This document shows positions 11,918-22,256 of a stretch of DNA of 64,000 nt, one piece after another. Position numbers and translations under genes: made by a program. The stretch spans positions 19,432,366 to 19,496,365 of the forward strand of contig OX387185.1 in NCBI GenBank assembly GCA_947561395.2, given 5' to 3'. The number at the start of each line of letters is the position of its first letter. Position 1 is the first letter of the stretch. Source of the DNA: Buxus sempervirens (Eukaryota; Streptophyta; Magnoliopsida; Buxales; Buxaceae). The notes below the pieces were generated by a model. That model ran no database searches. It was not told where the DNA came from and was given only the letters and a program-made list of their open reading frames with translations.

Positions 11918-11971
11918 GCTGTTGTAGCTTGCCTATCTGCTTCCAGCTCTAGATGACGTGATAGATCAGTG
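11918..11971 (-). pseudogene. Cop1 gag fragment between insertions F and G
   Basis: The minus strand reads DLSRHLELEADRQATTA, matching the copia Gag segment that should follow ESIKTF (about 15280). It is isolated by LTR F on one side (TSD gctca) and G on the other (TSD cagtg). Confidence 0.7.
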
Positions 11972-12479
11972 TGTAAGCACCTCATTTTTGCACCCCTCTG
12001 AAAGTCGGAAATGAAAACCCTAAAAGACAGGTCAAACCCTAGGGAGCAGAAATTGACTTTCTGATTAAACTCGAATTGACTGTCATACCATGTCCCCATG
12101 GATAGGAAATCCAAACATGATTCCAACATAGTTGAGTTTGCCAGAATCAGAGTCTAGATGAAGAAGATATGAGCAAAACAATCCTAACGTCAAAACGGTA
12201 AATAAATGCAGAAATTCTGTCTACGTGGCAAATGTACAAGTCACATTTGCCAAATGGCAAATTAAAGGACAAAATAGAGAAAAGATAAAACACAAAAGCA
12301 AAATATCTCAAATAAAATAGTATCATCTTCTAAAATATCTCATTTAATTAATTAATTAAATTAAAAATAAAAAAATCTGGATTCTTTCATTAGTGAGTGA
12401 ATCAAACATCATCTTAAGCAAATTGGAGAGAGAGAGAAAAATCTGAAAATATCTCAAAATAGCTTAAATTAAATTTTGG

Positions 12480-12715
12480 CTATACATAAAATGTGTATAA
12501 CCGAAATTTAATTTCGGTTCTAAGATAAGATCCTAGATTTTTGTGTGAGGATTCTCTGCACAAATCCCTGACACGAATCATTGCTGATTGGATGTTAATG
12601 TAACTGAAATTGTATTTCGGCCACAAATAAGTTGTGTATATATAGCTGAAATTATATTTCGGCTATACATAAAACCAATGTAACCGAACTGAGTTTTCGG
12701 TCACATTGTTTTTGC
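12480..12715. repeat. ACCGAAATT...AATTTCGGT palindrome cluster, part 1 (element G)
   Basis: Repeated hairpin-forming words: ACCGAAATTTAATTTCGGT, CTGAAATTGTATTTCGGCC, GCTGAAATTATATTTCGGC, ACCGAACTGAGTTTTCGGT. The arms vary together (ACCGAA/TTCGGT, GCTGAA/TTCGGC), so the pairing is kept while the sequence drifts. Confidence 0.75.
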
Positions 12716-14034
12716 CTATGTAAGGCAAACAGCAGCTCATTTCAAGGGGTTGGCTAGTTTTTACACTCTCTAACATCTCTCCCGCATATGTACTCTTCTC
12801 CTACCCCTCTCCCTCACTCCCTAAGACCTCTAATCCATACTAAAGTCCCCCAAATCCTCTCCCCCACCTTGCCTTCTATCCTAACCAAGAGAGAAGCCAA
12901 GGAGACACTTGGAAGCTGAAAGGGAGTGTTCCAACAACTGTCTTCACCTCAAGGGACCTCCAAAGCACATCAAAGAGGCTTCTCCTCCCCAAGGTAAGCT
13001 TCCTAAACCCCATTTGTACAACATATATGAGTTTGAAGTTAATGTGAGTATATTCTTCTTCCATGCTGTTCTCTTTCACTTTGGCTTGTTTTCTTTCATC
13101 TTTTCTTCATCTCTCCTTCCTTTTCTTCATGAGAATGGACTCCCATGGTAAGGGGAGATGTCTAGGCCCCAAAAGGGGAGGATGAGAGATCTTACCAGTA
13201 TCATTTAGGGCCTCACTTTAAGGAATATTTCCTCCCATGTTTCCCTTTATTTTGTTTTCTTTTATAAAGGGAAAGAGTGTTCTCCCTACTACCTCTTTAT
13301 GTCCCATGTATCCTTTAAACCCCCTTAACCCTTCTCTTTACTTGCTTTCTTAGGGGACCTTATGCTATCTTATCATCTCTTAATTTTATGTGAATGGTTG
13401 CATGGTTTTGAGATCTTGCATAAACACTAGACGCCTACTACACACCACTTCCTTTATTCTTTGTTTTGGTTATCTTTTTTTTTTACATAATATGTGCACA
13501 AAACATCATGCACATGCATGACACACTTAGAATGCATGCTTAGGTTTTTTCCCTCTTATCTTCACTTCATCAACATGTATATTAGTATGAAGGGTATACC
13601 CATTAGCTCACTGATTTACAGGCCCTAAGTCTCTATTAGTTTGTCTTTGTTTATTTTTTATTATTTGTTTGGGCATGCAAATGGTTTGACCGACAAGACT
13701 TGGACATAGGCCAATCGGGCCATTCCCTTTCCTCTTCCCATGGAGGGAGGGGGGATGTCTTTAGCACAAGAATAGGGACACTTAAGGTCCCTGTTTTATC
13801 ACTTGAGCTTCAACTCAAGGTGGGGGAGCAAGGCCCGAAGCCTTAACACCCCCCGCCCACACCCCCCCCCCCCCCCTCCCTCATTTGCTTAAAAGTGATT
13901 TAAAGTATTTGAATTAGGGCAAGCACCCAAATCTCAGACCACTATGGGCCTACCCAGGGGCCCATAGAAATCCTGGTTACCCCAAGAGACTAGGGAACCC
14001 AAACCCTAACTGAAAATTGTAAATTTTAGTATTT

Positions 14035-14195
14035 TCATGCTTGACCGAAAACTTAGATTGGTCAAGCATATTAAATTTTGGTATTTTCATAGCTGAAGCT
14101 TAATTTCGGCTATGCTCATTTTTAGTATGACCGAAATTAAATTTCGGTCATACATAAAAATCAGGTTGACCAAACTATGTTTTTGGTCAACCTGA
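14035..14195. repeat. Palindrome cluster, part 2 (element G)
   Basis: Four more members: CTTGACCGAAAACTTAGATTGGTCAAG-type, AGCTGAAGCTTAATTTCGGCT, GACCGAAATTAAATTTCGGTC and GGTTGACCAAA...TTTGGTCAACC. It lies about 1.3 kb downstream of part 1, on the other side of the donor-like site and the C-run. Confidence 0.7.
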
Positions 14196-15273
14196 ATGAA
14201 ACCCAGAAATGCCATTTTTGGTTCCTTTAATCATTTTAATCCTTCTTTTATTAAACCAAATAGATCCAGTATGGTTTTGGGTCATCCCATAACCCAAGAT
14301 GGGCCTTGGGCCCAGTGGGTCCAAATTGAGTATCTGTGGGCCTTCCAACGGGGCCCACCCATTCCAACCAACCCACTTTGATTAATTAAGCAATAATTAA
14401 CTTAATTAAGGGTTGTACCCTTTGAGGCCCAATCAAGGCCCACTTAAATACGTGTTGGATAAGATAGCTGGTTTGGCGAAGACATTGGGTGTGGGCCTAT
14501 CAAGCCCCATCTCTTCATTTAAAGAGAGCCCACTCAACAAATTAAGAGAAGGAAGGGATCCACATCCCTCACCTGCAAAAGCCTTAGGCTTTCAAGCCTA
14601 AGCCTAGGAAATGGGCCCGAAGCCCATCCCTAGCCCATTTGGATCAAAACTAAAACAAAGATACTAAATTGATAGAAAACCATTGTAAGGCCCACCTAAG
14701 GGGCCCATGAAGCATCCAGGCCCACCTAAGAGCATAAATCTTAAATCCAAATCCCTTTTAAACCTTAACCTAATAAAATTAATCAAACTAAACCAAAACC
14801 CTAAAGGGCTTTTTAGGCATAGACCAAGCCCAAATGAAGGATATGTGGGCTACACCTTAGTCCACCTGGGAGTCCGCAAGCCTTCCAACGGGGCCTACCC
14901 AATTAGACTAAGATCACTTAAATAAAGAAGATAAAATTAAATAAAAGCGGACCTACAACACGTTAAGTGGTCCTCACATAGACTTAAAATAAAGAGTGCA
15001 TATCGGATTAGGATTAGGTGAGGTAATCAAATTGACTCAACCAAAATTAACCAGGATGACCCATGGGACCCGTCACCGAGAACTTATTCAGAATCTCAAG
15101 TCGTTGACCATCAAATAGAGAAACACTAGGCACCTAGGTGTCTGCCTACACCCCATCAAATAGTGGCAACTCCCCATTCCCCATTTCCCAAAGGAGGTGC
15201 GCACCCACGTGCACCTCCTAAAGATCTCGTCCCAGTCAGCGTGCGGCACGCAGATCGATGCACGTACACAGTG

Positions 15274-15876
15274 AAAGTCTTAATACTTTCGTTGTGTATC
15301 ATTGTGAGCATCATATGCTCCCAAGAATCAGGAAGGGATCTCAAAACCGCTAGGATCTGCTGCTCATCACTAAGATTATTGCCAGCATATTTTAGGTCAC
15401 GAATCATGGCAGAAATTTTCCTAAGATGCTCGACCATCATGTCTTTGGGAGACATCTTGTAAGTATCAAAATTTAAGGTTAATGCCCGCAACCTAGTGGC
15501 TGAAGTTCTAGTAAATGCAAGACGAAGGGCATTCCATATATCCTGGGCTGTTGTATAACCCTTGAATTCGCCAATCAGATCATTGTGCAAGCTACTGAGC
15601 ATGGTGAATCTGGCACATTGGTCTTTCTTGGCCCAAGCTAAATAAAGCCTCCTCATTCCTTCGGTGCTGAGCTGAAAAAATTCCCTCAGCCTCTTGAGGG
15701 TAGGTCAGGCTGTGGGTTAGGGTCTCGAGCACATCCTATTCTTCAAGCAAATACTGGATCTTCCTGTGCCAAATATCATAATTCTTGCCATCCAGTTTCT
15801 CACCTTTGTTGAGATCAGCAACGATTTGCTTTGAAGCCATTTCCACTGTCACGAAAGAGTGCGCATTACGAGACAT
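15274..15876 (-). pseudogene. Ty1-copia (Cop1) Gag, N-terminal part
   Basis: Minus strand: an ATG context (MSRNAHSFVTVEMASKQ), then LDGKNYDIWHRKIQYLLEE, a stop, a frameshift near 15650, then the UBN2-type Gag core AWAKKDQCARFTMLSSL, DIWNALRLAFTRTSATRLRAL, MSPKDMMVEHLRKIS, LSDEQQILAVLRSLPDSW and NESIKTF. It ends at the G insertion (TSD cagtg) and resumes at 11971. It packages copia RNA in functional elements; this copy is dead. Confidence 0.85.
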
Positions 15877-16326
15877 GTTCAATATGCATATACACACACC
15901 ACTAATTTCTGAGAATTTGTTCTGAATTAACTAATAAAATACTATCCTAAATTTTGGGTCAAAAACACCACAAGGCCTAAGCCACTGTGTGAAATCATCT
16001 CAAAAAATAAAAGACGATGATCTTATTGTCAATCCTACAATTTCCACAGAAATCCTGCAAGGAGTTTTCACTACAACAATCAACACATGATCATGCTAAA
16101 AATTCCTACACACCAGAAATTTGAGTGCACAAAGCACTTCTAAAGGGTACTCTATCCTGCATATTTGGCCTCAGTCTTCATGCCAGGGAGTTCACCTAAG
16201 GCTTTAGCATTGTGTTGGTGATCACCTGTGCCTCAAATATCATACTGTGAGACATGGGAAAAATCAACTCAATGACTTCCTAATCATCACACGGGATTGG
16301 TTAAAGACACAGAGTCGCCACCATTC
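15877..16326. other. Leader remains of Cop1 and of an H-type element
   Basis: No coding domain. CAGAGTCGCCA at 16310-16320 is the complement of TGGCGACTCTG, the Tat/Ogre primer-binding site, next to the LTR H end at 16327. The rest is AT-rich; the Cop1 leader/H junction lies somewhere between 15890 and 16290. Confidence 0.5.
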
Positions 16327-18045
16327 TGTTTAGGTGTGAATGGACACCAAAATATCAAATAAGCACAAAAAGGCAAATTTAGAGTAAAAATAACCCTATT
16401 AAAAAAACAACCAGAGATAGGTAAGGGGATTAGGTTATGAATAGGGGAAAGTGTTAGGCACCCCTATTCATCCACACAAGGTGGTTGCCAGGTATTGTTC
16501 ATGTTTTTCAAAGGAAAAAAGGCTTGCTACAAAAATCATGAAAAATCACAAAAAAGACAAAAGTGTATGGTTTTTTCATACGAATAGCCTGATTGATCCA
16601 AAACTTTCAAATATGATCATACCATTCCTAGGGTTTCATAATTAAAATAACATTGAGATAAAATCAAATAAAACCAAAATAAAGTGAAAACTTCAAAAAT
16701 CTTGCTTCAAGTTAAATTTTAGAAATTTAGAAAAATATGATTTTTATAAAATATTGCAGAATTGAACTTGAACAATCCAAGACATAGATATAGCCCAAAT
16801 TTCACATTAAATCAAGAAATCAAAACCAAAAATACCCACGTTGATGAAGAACATCAAAAGGCGAGAACTTAGATCGTAGGGTCTTCTCTCAATAATGAAA
16901 AAGGACTCAAAAACCATCTCATGAAACCCTAGAAGTTATTTTCAGGCCTCTGAATCCAGATCTATCGCATAGATCATGATAGATCCAGGATCTTAGCCTA
17001 ATATCACGAAAACAGTGCTGTAGGGGCAAAAGTGATGAAAATCCAAATTTTAGAAAAAAGTGGGGATCTCATGCTATAAACATCATGGATTCATATGATT
17101 CATTCAGATTCAACATAAAAACTATTAAAACATGAACAGGATATTCAAAGCAGCCACATCTCACAGATTAGAGCACATGGGGGTCTACCCTAAGGATCCA
17201 CCTGTTCTCTTTTCCCCTAGCTCTCTCTTCACGTTTTACGGCTAGAGAGGATTCTTGAGGTACTTAGAGATAGGTTTGGGTATACAAACACAATCAAAGG
17301 CCTTATTCTAGAAAAAAAGGAGAAAAACATATTATGGGGTTCTATTCTAGGGATCCACCTGTTCCCCTTTCCCCTAGATCTCTCTTCACCTTTTACGGCT
17401 AGAGAGGATTCTTGAGGTACTTGGAGGCAGGTTTAGGAATACAAATAAGAACTAGGCCTTATTCTACAGCAATGGAGAAGATCCTATTATTTCTAGAATT
17501 GAAGACAGAAAATAAAAGGGAAAAGGGACTTACCTGGATTGAGCAAGCAGAGCAGCAGGGATTCCTCTCTTCTCTTGAAGCTCCTTGGACTTCAAATTTT
17601 CATGTCCTTTTGCTTAAGGATCTCACCTCTATTTATAAGCAAGCCCAGGGGTAAGGCTGGTCCAAAGGGATATGCCATGATCCTCTAGATTGGGTTAAAA
17701 ATAAGGATAATGCCCATCCATGGCCAACACAGATATTTCGAACGAATAAAAGAGATAATTCACTCATCTAAAGAGATATTAGACTGAAGATAAGGCTCAG
17801 AAATCGAAAAAGGATAAATTCACACAAATCTCCTGCGCCTGTAAATATATTGCGGGCAAGTGGTGTCCGCATTTTTATTACGGGCGCTGCGTGCCCGTAT
17901 AAAAATTTGGGGCGCGGTCAGCCCATAGATACAATACGGGCAATGCTTAAATAATTAAATTTTGTACATTTTTGACCTGTTTCAAATCCCAATTACATGT
18001 TTTCAATTATTTTCTCATTTTGTAGTGCAATTTGGGGTGTCTACA
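16327..18045 (-). mobile_element. Tat/Ogre-type LTR (H)
   Basis: Minus strand: starts TGTAGACACCCCAAATTGCAC (18045) and ends AAACA (16327), followed by GAATGG and the primer site TGGCGACTCTG. It is preceded by the purine tract AAAGAGGGGGCAGT (18046-18060). So one LTR has a polypurine tract on one side and a primer site on the other. It includes a direct duplication (17185-17480) and a GCGGGC/GCCCGC hairpin block (17830-17945, for example TACGGGC...GCCCGTA). Confidence 0.72.
17185..17480. repeat. Direct duplication of about 155 bp in LTR H
   Basis: GGATCCACCTGTTC...CCCCTAG...TCTCTCTTCAC, TTTTACGGCTAGAGAGGATT and CTTGAGGTACTT recur at an offset of about 155 bp (17197 and 17352), with a few substitutions. 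Confidence 0.8.
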
Positions 18046-19145
18046 ACTGCCCCCTCTTTGCTAGTAATTAGAACCAATTATGAGCAGAGAGCAAAAAGAC
18101 CCACCAATTCCACTTTTTGAGATATTTGTCTAACTAATTGCATTTTACAAGGATTAAATGGATGATTTTGGAAAAAGAATTTGTGTGGAAGATTTGCTGA
18201 AAAGTCCCTAACCTTAAGAGGTAAATCCTCCTCTCTGGTCTCACTGAGCACTCGTGGCTATGAAGTGAGATTTGAGACAAATTTTAAAACAAAAGTGGGT
18301 AAGGTCGCAATCCTTGCAACTTACAACTAATATAAACATTAATCTCTTGATCAGTGTGGAGAAAATGATGAAAAAAAAATTTCTGCTTTGCCCGTATTTG
18401 TATTGCGAGCAGGCCATGCCCGCAATTTGAATACCGGCGCAATTGACCGCATTACCTTTGCGGGTTTCTCTTGCCCGTGTTTCTTTTACGGATTTTAGGG
18501 CTTTACTTATTCGCGACCGTGAATAGTTCCTCCATTTCTTCTGCTCGCATTTCCTCTCCAAATCCTTTGCGACCGCATACCTTTCTCCGGTCTTCAATCT
18601 TCACTCTCTGACAACACACAACTTCGCCGGCGTCTTCTTCCCTTCCGGCGACTCTTCTTCTCCGGCTACAGTAGCTATACTGGCCGCTGCTGTGTCGACT
18701 TGCTTCCCTGATCCTTGGACGACTGTTCCAATTTCTCCGGTGACTTTCATCTCCTACTGCCGAGACTAGTACACCTTCTCATCTCTTGGGATTTCATTCA
18801 AAGCATCCACAAACATCGGATACCATCCGTGAGTGTGCTCAAAGCTTCAATTTTTAATTTGCCCATTCCTCATTTCAACCTAAACAGGTATGCTCAGACC
18901 ATTGACTTTTCTTGACTAACAGTTCATCGGCATACACAATCCCTAAATGAATGATTCTATACTTTTGCTCAATTATGGTCCCTTTAAAACGTGCAATCTG
19001 CTTTTGATTACACAAGAAGTTCCCAAATCCTGATTGATTTCATGATTTATTATTTGATCTGTATGCTGATAAATTTCACTTCATGTTCGACCCATGACTG
19101 CATTTTTCGGCTCTTGGATGATACATTCTTAATCTATGGTGTTTA
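18046..19145. other. Non-coding part of the H element, with a GC-rich patch
   Basis: Between the LTR and the pol/gag relics no domain is found on either strand. 18380-18520 contains GCCCGTATTTG, ATGCCCGCAATTT and GACCGCATTACC, related to the GCCCGC words of LTR H. 18600-18760 is TTCTCCGGC-rich. Tat elements often carry long non-coding or antisense stretches near the 3' LTR, which would fit. Confidence 0.4.
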
Positions 19146-19484
19146 CTATATTGTTGACTTTGGTTTGTCACCTGGCATGATTTCATCGAATTTCTGATTC
19201 CTCTTTGCCATTGGTAACATGTGAGCACTTTGATCACAAATACTGAACCCCAAATTTCTGTATCTATCCATGGCTTGTATTGTTTTGATTTGCCTGCCAG
19301 TTAATGAATCTTCAATTAGATTCTTGCTGTCAAAGGCTCTTATGATTCTTCCATTTTGTTTGATTTTATTTTGCACCAAACCAAGCTTTACAAAGGTTAT
19401 TAACAGGCAGGCATTCAAAGCCGACCCATTATCAATTAAAACCCGGGCTATCATGCAACCCTTACTGAGCACAGCTATGTGCAA
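19146..19484 (-). pseudogene. Tat/Ogre-type aspartic protease region
   Basis: Minus strand 112-aa frame: ARVLIDNGSALNACLL carries the D-N-G-S form of the retroviral protease triad, typical of Tat elements, preceded by MHIAVLSKGC. RT, RNase H and integrase, expected downstream (towards 18046), are absent, so most of pol is deleted. Confidence 0.75.
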
Positions 19485-19892
19485 AGGATCAACATGATGG
19501 TACCCTGCAGGGCTAATTTCAGTCTCAGAGAAAGTTTTGACATTATGAGATAAAATCTACCCAACCATCTTGCCTAGTTGGTCTGGTTCAATATTTTTAG
19601 GCACATGTGCCCCCTGAAGTACCCTTAACAAGGAGTCCCTATGGTTTTTAGAATTCAACAATAATCCCAGAATAGAGATCTGGGTAGGGACTTTGTTCAA
19701 CTGATCGACAACATTGAACTCACTCTTTTTTTATGATTTTGATGAGGTCAACAGCCTCATTGTCAATTACCTGAGGGGCATCTTCCCCTACCTTGGCCTT
19801 TCTCTTATTTTTCTCTTCTTCCTTTTCCTTCTCTGTCTCCTTTTGTTTTTTTCCACACCTACACATTTTCCTGACCTCATCATGAGGTTCAC

Positions 19893-21296
19893 TTATTTCT
19901 TGCTTTCTGCCTCAGCTGCAGGGAATGTAGTGGTGAAGGCTTCGCTGTAGTTCCATGGTACAGCCGATTCAGAGTAAGAGGGCTTAGTGACATTTATCAC
20001 TAATGGGGGAAGTTTGGATTTGGATGATGAAGTCTGAGTATGAGGAACATCTACAACCAATGGTGGACATTGTTTTGGTTGAGGAGTTACAGAAGTAACA
20101 GAAGCATTGAGAGGGTCACAATTTATGACCAATGGCGGTTTGGACTGAATGGGTGATGTGAAGGTGGGTGAACAGCAATTGATTACCAGAGGTGGTTTTG
20201 CAATATTCAATTGGGCCATGAGAGAGGAGGCCCGGTCCAAAGAAGAACTAATGTTCTCAACAGCACTCTCATTCTTTCTTGAAATTACATTTATTTCCTT
20301 GTTCTTATTTCCTCTGTCAAAATACACTTTGACCGTTGTCCCTATAGGAGCAATTAACTGGGATGGGTCAAAGGTTATTTCATCAGAGGAAATGACCCCT
20401 ATGACATTAGATGGGCCTGCCCCATGATGCTGAGGCAAAGGGTTTTGCCCAATGTCCGTTCTGGGAGGATTAGGAGCCCCTGTATTGAACGACAGGGTAT
20501 TCTAGTCAAGCAAATCTTGAATGGCGTGTTTCAAAGGCCAACACTTGTTAGTAGGGTGCCCAGGTGCACCCATATGAAAATCACAAGTGGTGGAGGGGTC
20601 AAAATTTCTCCCCTTGGATGCATTCGGATTGGGTTCTCTTAAGGTAATATACCCTGCTTGCAATAAAGTGGGTAGCAACTGAGACGGAGACATTGGAATA
20701 GGGGTGAAAAACCTATTTCTCCTTGTTGTGAAGTAGGCATCCATTTCCTCTTTAGTAAAAGCCCTCTTTTGGTCTGAGGGTGCTGCTGGAACATTAACCC
20801 TCATGGGGGCCTGGGTAGATGGAGCAGATGGAGTAGGAAAATGAGCGGGTATATTAATTTGTATGGGCTTGTTAGGGCCTGATGGTGGCTGCACCATGTT
20901 CACCTCCCCCTCTTTCTTGTTCCCATTCTTTTTCAACCCACTTCCTTTCTTCAGATTGGGGTCCTGCTGACTGACCATAGCAGAATGGTCAATTATTTTA
21001 CTTGACCTAGTCCTGTCCTCGATTCGGTCAGCCACTTGTACCAAGGCAGCAAAATTAGTGGTGGTCTAACCCACCAGGTGGCTGTAGAATGGTTGACCCA
21101 ATGTACTGATGAAAGTGGAAATCATCCCCTGCTCTAGCATGGGTGGCCTGACCTGAGAGGCAGTCTCCCTCCATCTTTTGGCATACTGCCTTACAGATTC
21201 GTCCCTTCCCTTACTCAATCTCATTACGTCGTACCTATCTGGCACGATCTCTGAATTGAACCTGTATTGATGCACACTGCTCGATACTTTGAACAA
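19893..21296 (-). pseudogene. Tat/Ogre-type Gag and Gag-Pol linker
   Basis: Minus strand: VHQYRFNSEIVPDRYD, SVRQYAKRWRETASQVRPP, GQPFYSHLVG, then a stop near 21065, then RNRFFTPIPMSPSQLLPTLL, YITLREPNPNASKG, CDFHMGAPGHPTNKCWPLKH (zinc-knuckle-like C-H-H-C), then PPLVINC-rich repeats and AVPWNYSEAF. This order is characteristic of Tat-lineage gag. The N-terminus is truncated at about 21296, where different sequence begins. Confidence 0.85.
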
Positions 21297-21499
21297 TCAC
21301 ATCGATTTTCTCGATGTCCGAGGCCTTTAATGACCGTTTATTCCTGACTCGTTTTGAGTGGGTCTGAGTTTGCTAGTTTCCACCCAATTCGACTCGGTTT
21401 GGGCTCAGAAGCTTATCCTAATCTTTGAAAGAAGATTTTTCCTGGTCGGAGAGGCTCTAATGGCTTGATTATACATTTTGTGCTCCCCTACACTTGTTT
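21297..21499 (-). other. Fragment of the DUF4283-like relic, left of LTR T1
   Basis: Contiguous with 28860 onwards once T1 (TSD tgttt) is removed. No clear domain; broken minus-strand frame RASPTRKNLLSKIRISF. Confidence 0.35.
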
Positions 21500-21779
21500 T
21501 GTAAAATCCCGACCCGGATTATATTTTAATTATTAAGATTAATTATCTAAAGTGTGATTATTAGACTAATTAAGTACTTGTATTATGAAGATGAGGTAAG
21601 TATGGATTATACTTGAGGATTTAGAGAAATCAATTGAACTTTATGAAGGTTATTAAGGTAATTTTAATTAATGTTATTTCTCAATTCCAATTGTCTAAGA
21701 TACTCTCCAATTAGCTTTAGTGAATTGGAAATCAAATTCTGAAAAATTAAACTTATGTGTACCTAGAGTAATTCCCAAG

Positions 21780-22256
21780 TATACCCATGGTACCCCAAAG
21801 TTTACCCCAGGTACCCTCCCGGATAACACTAGTGTATACCCATGTATACCCCAAAATACTCCCAAGAATATTTAAAGTAACTCCTAAGAGTACCCAAAGT
21901 ACCTCCCAAGTGTATCCAAATTATCCTCTAAGAATACTCAAAGTAATTCTTAAGAATGCCCAAGGTACCTGTCAAGTGTACCTTAAGTATCTCCCAAGAA
22001 TACCCAAATAACCTCTCAAGTATACCCCAGGTACCCCACTTCTATACCCATGGTACACCCAAGTATTACCCACGGTACCCTCATTATATACCCAAGGTAC
22101 ACCTAAGTATTACCCAAGGTACCCCCATTGTGTGCCCAAGGTATGCCCAAGTATTATCCAAGGTACCACCCAAGTGTTACTTAAAGTACCCCCCAATTAT
22201 ACCTAAGGTACCCCACTTGTATCCCTAAGGTACCCTACTTTAATTGCCTAAAGTAC
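21780..22256 (+). repeat. GGTACC-phased array, first half (LTR T1)
   Basis: Degenerate units around AAGGTACCCCNNNTATA, spaced about 20-23 bp. It continues at 25729-26470 after the D1 insertion. It lies in the presumed U3, upstream of the TATA box. Confidence 0.85.

Larger units (their letters stand above)
11972..15268 (+). mobile_element. Element G: LTR-like insertion, possibly Tat/Ogre type
   Basis: It begins TGTAAGCACC and ends GCACGTACA, flanked by a perfect TSD cagtg (11967-11971, 15269-15273) that interrupts Cop1 gag between ESIKTF and DLSRHLE. The start resembles LTR H read from its own end (TGTAGACACC). It holds a TATA-like GTATATATAG (about 12637), a donor-like CCAAGGTAAGC (12968-12978), ACCGAAATT palindromes, a C-run (about 13860-13876) and, near its end, CCTACA followed by TGGCAACTCCCC, which resembles a Tat-type primer site (TGGCGACTC) with one transition. 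It could be a solo LTR or an LTR plus short internal leader. No protein domain is seen. Confidence 0.7.

Noticed and set aside
14196-14925. Short plus-strand frames with proline-rich translation
   Set aside because: They fall within element G, bounded by an exact TSD, in GGGCCCA-rich low-complexity sequence without any recognised family.
18241-18597. A 118-codon minus-strand frame near the GC-rich patch
   Set aside because: No domain, low-complexity basic start, and it sits in the non-coding part of the Tat relic.
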